64,000 nt of DNA, from NCBI RefSeq assembly GCF_004963255.1, contig NZ_SUGA01000015.1:62001-126000 (forward strand), in the 5' to 3' direction. Of the stretch, positions 49,095-58,173 are shown one piece after another; position 1 is the first letter of the stretch, and the number at the start of each line of letters is the position of its first letter. The position numbers and the translations under genes are program-made. Source of the stretch: Mesorhizobium sp. GTDB taxonomy: Bacteria > Pseudomonadota > Alphaproteobacteria > Rhizobiales > Rhizobiaceae. The notes below the pieces were generated by a model that saw nothing but the letters and a program-made list of their open reading frames with translations, did no database searches and had not been told where the DNA came from.

Positions 49095-50633
49095 TCACGG
49101 CTCGCCCGGCCCGATCGCTTCCTTGCGCCGTGCCATATAGGCTTCGAGCGCCTCGCGCACCGCCGGGTCCATGGCCGGCTGGACATATTCCTCCAGCGCC
49201 TTCTTCCACAGCCGCGTCGCGCGCGCAGTCGTGTCGAGCCCGCCCGCTTCCTGCCAGGCCTCGTAATTCTGCCAGTTGGAAAGCATCGGCTGGTAGAAGG
49301 CAGTGGCGTAGCGCTCCAGCGTGTGTGGCTCGCCGAAGAAATGGCCCCCGGTCGGCACCGCGCCCAGCGCCTCGACGGCGAGTTCCGCCTCGTCGACCAC
49401 GATCGGCCGCAGGACTTCCATCATGTGCTGGATCATCTCGACATCGATGATGAGCTTTTCGAACGAAGCCGTCAGTCCGCCCTCCTGCCAGCCGGCCGCA
49501 TGATAGACGAGATTGCCGTGGCCGAGCACCGCGCCCCACAGCGCCATCATCGTCTCATAGGCGCCCTGCGCATCGGCGGCATTGGAGGCCGAGCCCGGCG
49601 TGGTGCGATAGGGCAAGTTGTAGCGCCGTGCCAATTGCCCGGAGGCGATGTTGGCCTTGGTGTTTTCCGGCGTGCCGAAGGCCGGCGCGCCCGACTTCAT
49701 GTCGACATTGGAGGTGAAGGCGCCATACATCACCGGCGCGCCGGGACGCACCAGTTGCGTCAGCACGATGCCGAACAGCGCCTCGGCATTCTGCTGCGCC
49801 AGCGCGCCGGCCAGCGTCACCGGGCTCATCGCGCCCATCAGCGTGAACGGGGTGACGGCAACCGACTGGCCGTATTCGGCCATCGTCATCAGCCCTTCCG
49901 CCATCATCTCGTCGAAGCGGCGCGGCGAGTTGACCGAGATGATGGTGGTGACGCCGGGATCCTGCGCCATCTCATCCAGCGTCAGCCCACGCGAGATTGC
50001 CATCATCTCGATGCCGTCGAGCGCCCTGCCCCGGCCGATCGCCGAAACATGAAAGCATTTGTCGGTCAGCGTCAGATTGGCGAAATACGTGTCCATATGC
50101 CTTGTGTTCGCCGGCAGCTCGACCGGCGCGCAGACCTGGTTGCCGAGCATGTGGATGCAGTTGAAATGCTGCGCCAAGCGGACAAGGTCCTGGTAGTCGG
50201 GCATGTTGCCGGCGCGGCGGCCGCGCTCCATGTCATGCACATTAGGCGGTCCGGCCACCAGCGTGAAGTTGATGGTGCTGCCGCCGAGATGGATGGCTCG
50301 AGCCGGATTGCGCGGGGTAAGCGTGTAGCTGCTGCGCGTCGACCGCAGCGCCTCTTCGACCATGCCGCGATCGACGCGCACAGTCATCGATCCGTGGTCG
50401 ACCTTGGCGCCGGCGCGCTCGAACAGCGACAGCGCCCGCGGGCTCATCACCTCGATGCCGAAATTCTCCAATATGTGCATCGACGCCTGGTGGATCGCCT
50501 CGATCTGGTCGGCCGACAGCAGCGCCACCGGCGGATAGGGATTCTCCACGCGACTCGGCGGCAGTTGCGGGATGGCGGCGGGTCCTCGGTTGCTGGTGCG
50601 CTCGGCGCCGCGCTTGCGTCTTGGTTCGCTCAT
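49095..50633 (-). CDS. MttB-superfamily methyltransferase, non-pyrrolysine type
   Basis: A 512-residue member of the trimethylamine methyltransferase family. The frame has no in-frame TAG, so it is the non-pyrrolysine type, like glycine betaine:corrinoid methyltransferase MtgB. Conserved-looking blocks are PPNVHDMERGRRAGNMPDY and GHFFGEPHTLERY. It probably moves a methyl group from a quaternary amine to a cobalamin protein. No corrinoid protein or reactivase gene is in the window. Transcribed ahead of the dimethylglycine-dehydrogenase-like gene. Confidence 0.87.
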   Translation of the reverse strand: MSEPRRKRGAERTSNRGPAAIPQLPPSRVENPYPPVALLSADQIEAIHQASMHILENFGIEVMSPRALSLFERAGAKVDHGSMTVRVDRGMVEEALRSTRSSYTLTPRNPARAIHLGGSTINFTLVAGPPNVHDMERGRRAGNMPDYQDLVRLAQHFNCIHMLGNQVCAPVELPANTRHMDTYFANLTLTDKCFHVSAIGRGRALDGIEMMAISRGLTLDEMAQDPGVTTIISVNSPRRFDEMMAEGLMTMAEYGQSVAVTPFTLMGAMSPVTLAGALAQQNAEALFGIVLTQLVRPGAPVMYGAFTSNVDMKSGAPAFGTPENTKANIASGQLARRYNLPYRTTPGSASNAADAQGAYETMMALWGAVLGHGNLVYHAAGWQEGGLTASFEKLIIDVEMIQHMMEVLRPIVVDEAELAVEALGAVPTGGHFFGEPHTLERYATAFYQPMLSNWQNYEAWQEAGGLDTTARATRLWKKALEEYVQPAMDPAVREALEAYMARRKEAIGPGEP

Positions 50634-50844
50634 GCGCGCATCAGAGCGCCGACATCACAGGCGAGCTGTCAGGAATTCGCCATTTGCCGGCGTGATTTTA
50701 GCCAAGGCGGCATTTTTCTGCATCGACGAAGAGAATAGCGACGCTTTAGGTCGTAATATCGACACTTGGGTGTTCGCGCCTCCCGCGTCAGCGTTAAGGA
50801 ACCGCGCAAGACTCCTTTTATGATTTCGCCCTATTCGTCTTCCA

Positions 50845-51435
50845 ATGCGTAGGTCGAGTTTTAGTAAAATTGTCGCTGCTTGCGTGCTGCTGGCGCTGTC
50901 GGCCTGCGCGACCGCGCCCAGCCACATCAACGATGTCTGCGCCGTCTTCGACCAGAATGACGGCTGGTTCGACAACTGGCAGTCCGCCGCCGAGCGGACC
51001 GAGCAGAAATACGGCATTCCCGTCCCCGTGCTGATGGCGACGGTGCGCAAGGAATCCGGCTTCAAGAGCAATGCCCGCCCGCCGCGCACAAAGCTGCTCG
51101 GCTTCATCCCGTGGACTCATGTCTCGAGCGCCACGGGCTATTCGCAGGCGCTTGACGGCACCTGGTCGCAATATCAAAGCGAGACCGGCAACTGGGCGGC
51201 GCGCCGCACACGCTTCGCCGACGCCATCGATTTCGTCGGCTGGTACCACTCCAAGACCGCCGACACATTCGGCGTCGCCCGCAACGACACCTACAATCTC
51301 TATCTGGCCTATTATCTCGGCTGGACCGCCTATGGCCGCGGCAATCGCGGCGACGCCGGCGTTCAAAGCTACGCACGCGCCACCGATCAGATGGCGCGCG
51401 ATTATCAGGAGCAGCTACGGCAATGCGGCAGCTGA
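50845..51435 (+). CDS. SLT-domain lipoprotein (putative lytic transglycosylase)
   Basis: A 196-residue lipoprotein. The lipobox LSAC puts the lipid on C21. The SLT-type domain shows RKESGF with the candidate catalytic glutamate near residue 70, and a YNLYLAYYLGWTAYGRG block near the end typical of this lipoprotein group. It probably acts on peptidoglycan at the outer membrane. The ribosome site before the ATG is weak. It lies between the mttB-type gene and the ABC importer genes, pointing the other way, so it is likely independent. Confidence 0.84.
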   Translation: MRRSSFSKIVAACVLLALSACATAPSHINDVCAVFDQNDGWFDNWQSAAERTEQKYGIPVPVLMATVRKESGFKSNARPPRTKLLGFIPWTHVSSATGYSQALDGTWSQYQSETGNWAARRTRFADAIDFVGWYHSKTADTFGVARNDTYNLYLAYYLGWTAYGRGNRGDAGVQSYARATDQMARDYQEQLRQCGS

Positions 51436-51448
51436 CACCCGTCCTGGG

Positions 51449-53770
51449 TTAATGCCGCCTCGTCGTATCCTTCGGCCTGGCGACGCCGGTTTCCGAATCC
51501 TCGTCGCGCACTTCATGGCGACGGGCTTTACGCACCGCGTCGTTCTCCTCGACGCCCTCTCCGATCGCGTCGGCTTCCGCGCTGGCGTTTTTGCCATCCG
51601 GTCGCTGCGGTGGCGAACCGGCAAAGCCCGGCCCCACGCCATGCGGCGCATCGTCCGGCACGCCCTCACGCGCGGCATGCTCCTTGTCGAACTTGATGAC
51701 CGGCTCCATCTTGGCCAGCACGTCGTCCGAAAGCCAGCACAGGCTTGTATGGCCGCCGCCGAGATTTTTCACCGGCGGCACCTTCGTCTCGCACAGATTG
51801 TCCGGCACCAGCTTCTTGTAGCCGCAGCGCGTCTGGAACGGACAGCCGGTCGGCGGGTTCATGGCCGACGGAATGTCGCCTTCGAGCACGATGTGCTTCT
51901 TGACCACGCTGGTGTCGGCGATCGGGATCGCGGACAGCAGCGCCTCGGTATAGGGATGGTAGGGCGGCGAGAAGATCTGGTCGGTCGTGCCCTGCTCGAC
52001 GATGTAGCCCAGATACATGACGACGACGCGGTCGGCGATGTAGCGCACCACCGACAGATCGTGGCTGATGAACAGCATCGTCGTCTTGTTCTTGCGCTGG
52101 ATGTCCATCAAAAGCTCGGTCACCGCCGCCTGCACCGAGACGTCCAGCGCCGAGACCGGCTCGTCGGCCACCACCACCTTGGCGTCGCCGGCAAAGGCGC
52201 GCGCGACGCCGATGCGCTGCTTCTGGCCGCCCGACAGCTGGCGCGGCTTGCGGGTCTCGAAGGCCCTGGGCAGCTTCACTAGGTCGAGCAACTCCAGCAT
52301 GCGCTGGCGTCGCTCGGCGACCGTCTTGCCGACATTGAACTTCTCCAGCGTGCGGATGATCTGTGAGCCGACCGTGTGGCTCGGGTTCAGCGTGTCGAAC
52401 GGGTTCTGGAACACCATCTGGATCGACGAGACCGTGTCGACGCCGCGGCTCTCGATGCCCGTCGACTGGATCTCCTTGTTGGCCAAGGTCACCGTGCCGG
52501 AGCTGGCGGTCTCGAGGCCGAGCAACACCTTGGCCAGCGTCGACTTTCCGCAGCCGGACTCGCCGACGATCGCCACCGTCTCGGATTCGCGCGCGGTGAA
52601 CGAGATCGTCTCGTTGGCCTTGACGACGCGGCCTTCGCTGGAGCCGAACACCTCGCTGCCGCCGACCTTGTAGTATTTCTTGAGGTCCTGGATCTTCAGC
52701 ACCGGCGCGCCGGGCTCGACCTTTTCGTTGACCTTCTTGGCGCCGGGCGGCAGCGCCTCCCAGTCGATCTCGTTGAAGCGCACGCAGCGCGAGAAATGCC
52801 CCTCATGGCCCTCGACCGGGACCATCGGGATTTCCGCGGCGTTGCAGACGCCCTCGACGAAATGGTGGCAGCGCGGCCCGAAATTGCAGCCCTTCGGCCG
52901 CTCATGCGGCAGCGGCAACTGTCCGGGAATGGAGATCAGCGGCCGCGAGTTCTTGTCGGCGCCGGGCAGCGGAATCGAGCGGAACAGCCCTTGCGTATAG
53001 GGATGGCGCATCCGGTCGAACACGTCCTCGATCTTGCCGGTCTCGACCGCCTCGCCGGAATACATCACCGTGATACGGTCGCAGGTCTCGAGGATCAGGC
53101 CGAGATTGTGCGACACGAAGATCATCGAGGTGCCGAACTTCTCGCCCAGCCCCTTGACCAGCTCGACGATGCCGGCCTCGACGGTGACGTCGAGCGCGGT
53201 GGTCGGCTCATCGAGCAGAAGCAGCGCCGGCTTCGACAGCAGCGCCATGGCGATGACGATGCGCTGCTGCTGGCCGCCGGAAAGCTGGTGCGGATAGGAG
53301 CGCATCATGCGCTCGGGATCGGGCAGCTTCACCGCCCGCACCATCTCCAGCGCGCGGTTATACGCCTCTTCTCTCGATACCTTGTCGTGGATCAGCGGCA
53401 CTTCCATCAGCTGCTGGCCGATCTTCATCGCCGGATTGAGGCTCGCCATCGGCTCCTGGTAGATCATGGCGATCTTGTTGCCGCGGATGGCGCGCAGCTC
53501 CTCATCGGACATCTCGCCCATGTCCCTGCCCTGGAACTTGATGCGTCCGCCGACGATCTTTCCGATGTTGGAGAGGTCGCGCATGATGCCGAGCGACACG
53601 GTCGACTTGCCGCAGCCGGATTCGCCGACAATGCCCATCGCCTCGCCGGGCATCACCGTGCAGGAAAAATCCATCACGGCCGGGATCTCGCCCTTGCGGG
53701 TGAAGAAGGAGATCGAGAGGTTCTCGATCTCGATGATGGGTTGAGCCGGATCTCGAACTGCCTCGTTCAT
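51449..53770 (-). CDS. Dipeptide-type ABC importer ATPase, fused DppD-DppF
   Basis: A 773-residue protein with two complete oligopeptide-type ATPase domains in one chain. Each has Walker A GESGCGKST, a signature (LSGGQQQRI first, LSGGQKQRI second) and an OppDF C-terminal region with cysteine-rich motif (CNFGPRCHHFVEGVC and CPFQTRCGYKKLVPDNLC), which can hold an Fe-S cluster. It powers the DppB/DppC-type permeases upstream. GGAGCGACCC precedes the ATG at 53770. The charged C-terminal tail beyond the second domain is extra. Confidence 0.92.
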   Translation of the reverse strand: MNEAVRDPAQPIIEIENLSISFFTRKGEIPAVMDFSCTVMPGEAMGIVGESGCGKSTVSLGIMRDLSNIGKIVGGRIKFQGRDMGEMSDEELRAIRGNKIAMIYQEPMASLNPAMKIGQQLMEVPLIHDKVSREEAYNRALEMVRAVKLPDPERMMRSYPHQLSGGQQQRIVIAMALLSKPALLLLDEPTTALDVTVEAGIVELVKGLGEKFGTSMIFVSHNLGLILETCDRITVMYSGEAVETGKIEDVFDRMRHPYTQGLFRSIPLPGADKNSRPLISIPGQLPLPHERPKGCNFGPRCHHFVEGVCNAAEIPMVPVEGHEGHFSRCVRFNEIDWEALPPGAKKVNEKVEPGAPVLKIQDLKKYYKVGGSEVFGSSEGRVVKANETISFTARESETVAIVGESGCGKSTLAKVLLGLETASSGTVTLANKEIQSTGIESRGVDTVSSIQMVFQNPFDTLNPSHTVGSQIIRTLEKFNVGKTVAERRQRMLELLDLVKLPRAFETRKPRQLSGGQKQRIGVARAFAGDAKVVVADEPVSALDVSVQAAVTELLMDIQRKNKTTMLFISHDLSVVRYIADRVVVMYLGYIVEQGTTDQIFSPPYHPYTEALLSAIPIADTSVVKKHIVLEGDIPSAMNPPTGCPFQTRCGYKKLVPDNLCETKVPPVKNLGGGHTSLCWLSDDVLAKMEPVIKFDKEHAAREGVPDDAPHGVGPGFAGSPPQRPDGKNASAEADAIGEGVEENDAVRKARRHEVRDEDSETGVARPKDTTRRH

Positions 53771-53822
53771 GGGTCGCTCCAATCCTAAATTGTTCCAGCA
53801 GGTTGGGCCTGAGCCCTCGCCA

Positions 53823-54980
53823 TCAATCCTTCATCGACTGTTCGCGCAGCGAGTCCGCCAAAAGGTTCAGCCCCAGCACGAACGACATCAGGGCGATCGT
53901 CGGCGGCAGCGCCGGGTGGATGAAGGAACGCAGCAGCCTGCTGGCGTCCTTGATCGCGGTGCCCCAGTCGGGACTTTCCGGCGCCAGGCCCAGACCGAAA
54001 TAGCCGAGCGTTCCGAGCAGGATCGTCGTGTAGCCGATGCGCAGGCAGGCATCGACGATCAGCGGGCCGCGCGCATTGGGCAATATCTCCCACAGCATGA
54101 TGTACCAGGGCGATTCACCGCGTGTCTGCGCCGCCGCCACATAGTCACGCGTCTTGATGTCCATGGTCAGCCCGCGCACGATGCGGAACACGCCGGGGCT
54201 GGAGGCGAACACCACCGCCACGAAGATGTTGAGCTGGTTGGGATCGATGTGGATGATGTGCAGCGGATCCCTGTCGAAGACCAGGCCCGCATAGATCCAG
54301 CCGCCGACCACCAGCGTGATGCCGAGCAGGAGATAGAGCCGGTCCGGCCGGTTCTTGTAGCGGGTCCAGAACAGCACGCAGAAGAAGATGATCGGGAACA
54401 GGAAGAACAGACCTGCCATCGCATAGGGGATCGGCGTGTCCATGATGCCCGGCGTCACCAGCAAATAGAACAGAAGGATCACCGGAAAGGCCAGCACCAG
54501 ATTGGCGAGGAAGGACAAGAGCGTGTCGATCTTGCCGCCATAATAGCCGGCCGGCAGGCCGAGCGTGATGCCGACCATCAGCGCGAAGCCGGTGGCGGCG
54601 GGCGCGATGATCAGCACGATCTGGCTGCCATAGACCATGCGCGAGAACACGTCGCGGGCGAGCTTGTCGCCGCCGAAATAATAGATCAGCTTGGACGCCG
54701 GCTCGACCGCGCCAGGCAGCGCGTCCTTCATGATCGAGACCTGCGCCAAGGGATCGAAAGGCGAGATCGTCGAGGCGAAGATCGCCGTGAACAGCCAGAA
54801 CAGGCAGATGAAGACGCCGGCGATACCGACGCCGCTGTCGAAGAGCTGGCCGTAAAGGCCAAGCCGCTTCTTATAGGCAAGGCTGACACCCATCACCAGG
54901 ATCAACGCGATCCACACCGGCCAGAAACGCCAAAGCACGCCGACAACGATGTCGAAGGCATTGATATACTCGGTCTGCAT
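53823..54980 (-). CDS. Dipeptide-type ABC importer permease, DppC-like
   Basis: A 385-residue permease with seven or more membrane segments. The core BPD_transp_1 domain has the EAA loop around AAQTRGESPWYIMLWEILPNARGP. Between residues about 160 and 260 there is an insert with added hydrophobic segments, making it longer than standard DppC (about 300). The preceding permease gene stops 12 bases upstream and the ATPase begins 52 bases downstream, so they are one operon. Confidence 0.9.
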   Translation of the reverse strand: MQTEYINAFDIVVGVLWRFWPVWIALILVMGVSLAYKKRLGLYGQLFDSGVGIAGVFICLFWLFTAIFASTISPFDPLAQVSIMKDALPGAVEPASKLIYYFGGDKLARDVFSRMVYGSQIVLIIAPAATGFALMVGITLGLPAGYYGGKIDTLLSFLANLVLAFPVILLFYLLVTPGIMDTPIPYAMAGLFFLFPIIFFCVLFWTRYKNRPDRLYLLLGITLVVGGWIYAGLVFDRDPLHIIHIDPNQLNIFVAVVFASSPGVFRIVRGLTMDIKTRDYVAAAQTRGESPWYIMLWEILPNARGPLIVDACLRIGYTTILLGTLGYFGLGLAPESPDWGTAIKDASRLLRSFIHPALPPTIALMSFVLGLNLLADSLREQSMKD

Positions 54981-54992
54981 CGGCCCTGCCCC

Positions 54993-56027
54993 TTATTGAA
55001 CCCTGATGCGCGGATTGAGGAACGCGTAGCCGACATCGGAGATAAGCTGCGTGATCAAGACGATGAACACCGAAACCAGCGAGCAGCCGAGCAGAAGGTC
55101 GATGTCGTTGTTGCCGGCAGCCTCGACCAGCGTGTAACCGAACCCCTGGTAGCGGAACATCACCTCGACGATGACGACGCCGGTGAGCAGCCAGGGAAAC
55201 TGCAGCATGATGACGGTAAACGGCGCGATCAGCGCGTTGCGCAGCGCATGCTTGACGACCACGGTGCCGAAGGACAGGCCCTTGAGTCGGGCAGTGCGGA
55301 TATATTGCTGCGTCATCACCTCCACCATCGAGGCGCGCGTCATGCGCGCGATATAGCCTATGCCGTAGATGGCCAGCGTCATCACCGGCAGCGTGAAATT
55401 GTAGAAGGTGAGGCCCTGGCTCGCCGAGGCCGCCGAACCGTTGAGCCAGCCCAGCCACGAGGCAAAGATGACCGTGAAGATGACGCCAGATACATATTCC
55501 GGCGTCGCCGTCGAGGCGATCGAGGCGACGGACAATGTGCGGTCCGTGCGCGATCCTTCGCGCATGCCGGCAAGGATTCCGATGAGCAGCGAGATCGGCA
55601 CCATCACCGCCAGAACCCAGAACATCAACAAGCCTGTGGCGCCGAGCGCCGGAAAGAGCTTGGCCGCGACGGTCGTCTTGAACTTGGTCGAGCAGCCGAA
55701 GTTACCCTGCAACACGCCGGAGAATTTCGGCTCCGTCGGATCGTTGCAGAAGGAAAAGCGCTGCGCCGGCTTTCCGGTCGCCGGGTCTGTGATCGGCTGC
55801 TTGGGGAGAACCCCTAACCACTGGCCATAGCGGACGAAAAAGTTCTGGCGGTAGCCATGGTTGACCAGCCAGCTTTCCAGCTGTTCGGCGGAGGTGTGCA
55901 TTTCGGTCTGGCTGATCGCCAGCTTCTTCAGATTGGGACCGAGATTGATCAGGAAGAAAACGATCAAGGTCAGGCACAGCATAGTCAGCGCCATGGTGCC
56001 GAGACGTCTCAGGATGAAAGAAAGCAT
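54993..56027 (-). CDS. Dipeptide-type ABC importer permease, DppB-like
   Basis: A 344-residue permease opening with the typical MLSFILRRLGTMALTMLCLT helix. A periplasmic loop of about 100 residues follows the first helix, then the transporter core with the EAA-type loop ARLKGLSFGTVVVKHALRNA. AGGGGTCCGCC precedes the ATG at 56027. It lies 220 bases after the binding-protein gene, behind a strong hairpin, and is followed closely by the DppC-like gene. Confidence 0.9.
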   Translation of the reverse strand: MLSFILRRLGTMALTMLCLTLIVFFLINLGPNLKKLAISQTEMHTSAEQLESWLVNHGYRQNFFVRYGQWLGVLPKQPITDPATGKPAQRFSFCNDPTEPKFSGVLQGNFGCSTKFKTTVAAKLFPALGATGLLMFWVLAVMVPISLLIGILAGMREGSRTDRTLSVASIASTATPEYVSGVIFTVIFASWLGWLNGSAASASQGLTFYNFTLPVMTLAIYGIGYIARMTRASMVEVMTQQYIRTARLKGLSFGTVVVKHALRNALIAPFTVIMLQFPWLLTGVVIVEVMFRYQGFGYTLVEAAGNNDIDLLLGCSLVSVFIVLITQLISDVGYAFLNPRIRVQ

Positions 56028-56207
56028 GGCGGACCCCTGCCGATGGGATGGGGGAGCCTGATTGCGCGACCACTCCGACGTGATGCGGAGTAAGCCGGCA
56101 AACAGACCTTCGAATGCAATCAACCCAGTTTATTGCATGACCCCATTCGACGAGTCCGCAACTTTTTCGCTGCAGCGGCTCTCCGGTCGCGGGTCACGCG
56201 AGGAAGG

Positions 56208-56236
56208 GGACAAAGGGGCCGAGCGCCCCTTTGTCC
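56208..56236 (-). terminator. Strong hairpin between binding-protein and permease genes
   Basis: A perfect 12-bp stem GGACAAAGGGGC / GCCCCTTTGTCC with a five-base loop, beginning 11 bases after the binding-protein stop on the minus strand. Such a hairpin typically gives partial termination or mRNA protection, making more binding protein than membrane parts. Confidence 0.7.
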
Positions 56237-56247
56237 GTTCGTTCCGA

Positions 56248-57900
56248 TCAGGCCTGTTCCAACCAGACCTTGCCGTAGTCGTGCTCGTAGGTCGGGTGCA
56301 TCTTGAAGTTCTGCACCGCCTTGGTCGAGTGGCTGTAGAGCTTGCGCCAGTACGGCTGGATGATAATGCCGGAATCCTGCAGGATCTGCTCGATGTCCTT
56401 CATCATTTCCTTGCGCTTGGCCGCATCGGCGACGGCGAGCGCGGCGTTGAGCTTGGTATCCCAGTCGGGATTCGACCAGGCGGTCTCGTTCCAGGCTTCA
56501 CCGGTGCGATAGCCGATCGCCAGAACCTGCACGCCGAGCGGGCGCATGTTCCAGTTGGTCATCGAAAGCGGATACTTCGTCCAGTCGTTCCAGAAGGTCG
56601 AGCCCGGCAGCACCGTGCGCTTCACCTTTATACCGGCGTCGCGCAGCTGGGCGGCGATCGCGTCGCCGGTGTTCTTGTGCCAGTCCTCGTCGACCGTGAT
56701 CAGCTCGTGCTCGAAATCGGCCTGGCCTGCCTCCGCCATCAGGGCCTTGGCCTTGGCGGCGTCGCGCTTGATCTTCGGCAGTTCGAAATATTCTGGATGG
56801 ATCGGGCTGACGTGATGGTTCTCGGCAGGCGTGCCGGCATTGCCGTAGCCGAGCTGCAGGACGACGGCGTTGTCGACGCCGAGCTGCAGCGCCTGACGAA
56901 CCTTCTGGTTGTCGTACGGCTTGTTGTTGACATTGGTGCGGCAGACGATGGTCGCAGCCGTCACCACTTCGGATTTCACCAGGTCCATGCCGTCGAGGAT
57001 CGAGACATAGTCGGCCGAGGTCTCGAAATTGGTGTGCACTTCACCAGCCTCGAAGGCGCTGACCATGGCGCCCGGATCGGTGCCGTAGTCGATGAACTCG
57101 ATGCCATCGAGGAACACCTCGCCGTCCCACCACTTGTTGTCCGCGCGGCGCTTGTAAACGACCTTCTGGCCGACGTCGTAGGAAACGAGCTCGAACGGAC
57201 CGGTGCCGATCGGGCAGGATTTGAAATCGCCGCCCTTCTCGTCGAAGCTCTTGTGGACGATCAAGCCCGGATAATCGCACATGTTCGGGATCAGCGCGAT
57301 GTCCGGCTTGCCGAGTTTCAGCTTGACGGTCATGTCGTCGACCTTCGTCACGGCGCTCTCGTCGAGCTTGTCGTCTTTGACCAGCGTGCCGAGGCGGCCT
57401 GGCATCGAGTTGCCTTCGGCCTTCTTGTCGGCCCAGCGCTTGAGATTGAAGATGACATCGTCCGCGGTGAAAGCATCGCCGTTCGACCAGGTCACGCCCT
57501 TGCGTACATGCAGCGTGTACTCGGTCGCGTCGTCGTTGACGTCCCAGCTTTCAAGGAGATAGGGACGGAAAGTGTACTCGGTGGTGTATTTGACCAGCGG
57601 CTCGAGCGCCTGGCGCTCGGCATTGGCGATTTCCGACCAGTCGGCCTTGCGCGGATCCTTCGGATCCTTGACCCATTGCGCGACCTTCAGCGTGCCGCCC
57701 TTCTTGCCCTGTACGTCTTCGGCTCTCGCCGGGGTCGGATCGGCCAGACCGATCAGGCCGTAGGCCATCGCCGTGGACGCTCCGAAAACGCTTGCGAGCG
57801 CCAGGAATTCGCGACGATCGACCGTTCCCGCCTTGGCTTCTTCGGCCAGTTCCAAGATGTGATCCGGAACCTGATCACCATTGCTCTTATAGACTACCAT
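56248..57900 (-). CDS. Tat-exported ABC importer binding protein, SBP_bac_5 family
   Basis: A 550-residue oligopeptide-type binding protein. The N-terminus has a twin-arginine motif DRREFLAL (R29-R30) and a hydrophobic stretch, so export is probably by the Tat route as a folded protein. The mature part matches family 5 (YTLHVRKGVTWSNGDAFTADD near 145-165). GGGAGCAAGTC precedes the ATG. First gene of the dpp-like operon. The ligand may be a peptide or, given the nearby betaine-type enzymes, a quaternary amine; this is a guess. Confidence 0.9.
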   Translation of the reverse strand: MVVYKSNGDQVPDHILELAEEAKAGTVDRREFLALASVFGASTAMAYGLIGLADPTPARAEDVQGKKGGTLKVAQWVKDPKDPRKADWSEIANAERQALEPLVKYTTEYTFRPYLLESWDVNDDATEYTLHVRKGVTWSNGDAFTADDVIFNLKRWADKKAEGNSMPGRLGTLVKDDKLDESAVTKVDDMTVKLKLGKPDIALIPNMCDYPGLIVHKSFDEKGGDFKSCPIGTGPFELVSYDVGQKVVYKRRADNKWWDGEVFLDGIEFIDYGTDPGAMVSAFEAGEVHTNFETSADYVSILDGMDLVKSEVVTAATIVCRTNVNNKPYDNQKVRQALQLGVDNAVVLQLGYGNAGTPAENHHVSPIHPEYFELPKIKRDAAKAKALMAEAGQADFEHELITVDEDWHKNTGDAIAAQLRDAGIKVKRTVLPGSTFWNDWTKYPLSMTNWNMRPLGVQVLAIGYRTGEAWNETAWSNPDWDTKLNAALAVADAAKRKEMMKDIEQILQDSGIIIQPYWRKLYSHSTKAVQNFKMHPTYEHDYGKVWLEQA

Positions 57901-58173
57901 GACTTGCTCCCATTGTTGGCTTTCCGCCTTTTAACATTCCGCATCCAGACCGCGTTGTCAAAAGACGGTGTGGAGCAGGAACATGCCAGGGAATGTGCAT
58001 CTTTGGCTGGAACCCGGTTCGCGCGATAGCGACAGTCTTGACGCAAATTTGTTATCGCGACGCGGATTCCCTAAAAAATCCCGCGGGCGATTAAATCAAT
58101 ACATTTTATAACGATAGGAGCCCATACCGGCGGTCGCCCGGGTTCGCCCTGGCCAATCCGGCGCGGCACAACC

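Noticed and set aside
49095..50633. Possible pyrrolysine codon in the MttB homologue
   Set aside because: The frame is open from start to a normal stop without an in-frame TAG, so the protein is the non-pyrrolysine type.
53769..55817. Plus-strand open frame of 682 codons opposite the dpp-like ABC genes
   Set aside because: It crosses the borders of three well-supported minus-strand genes and its protein is a low-complexity mix of His, Arg and Asp.
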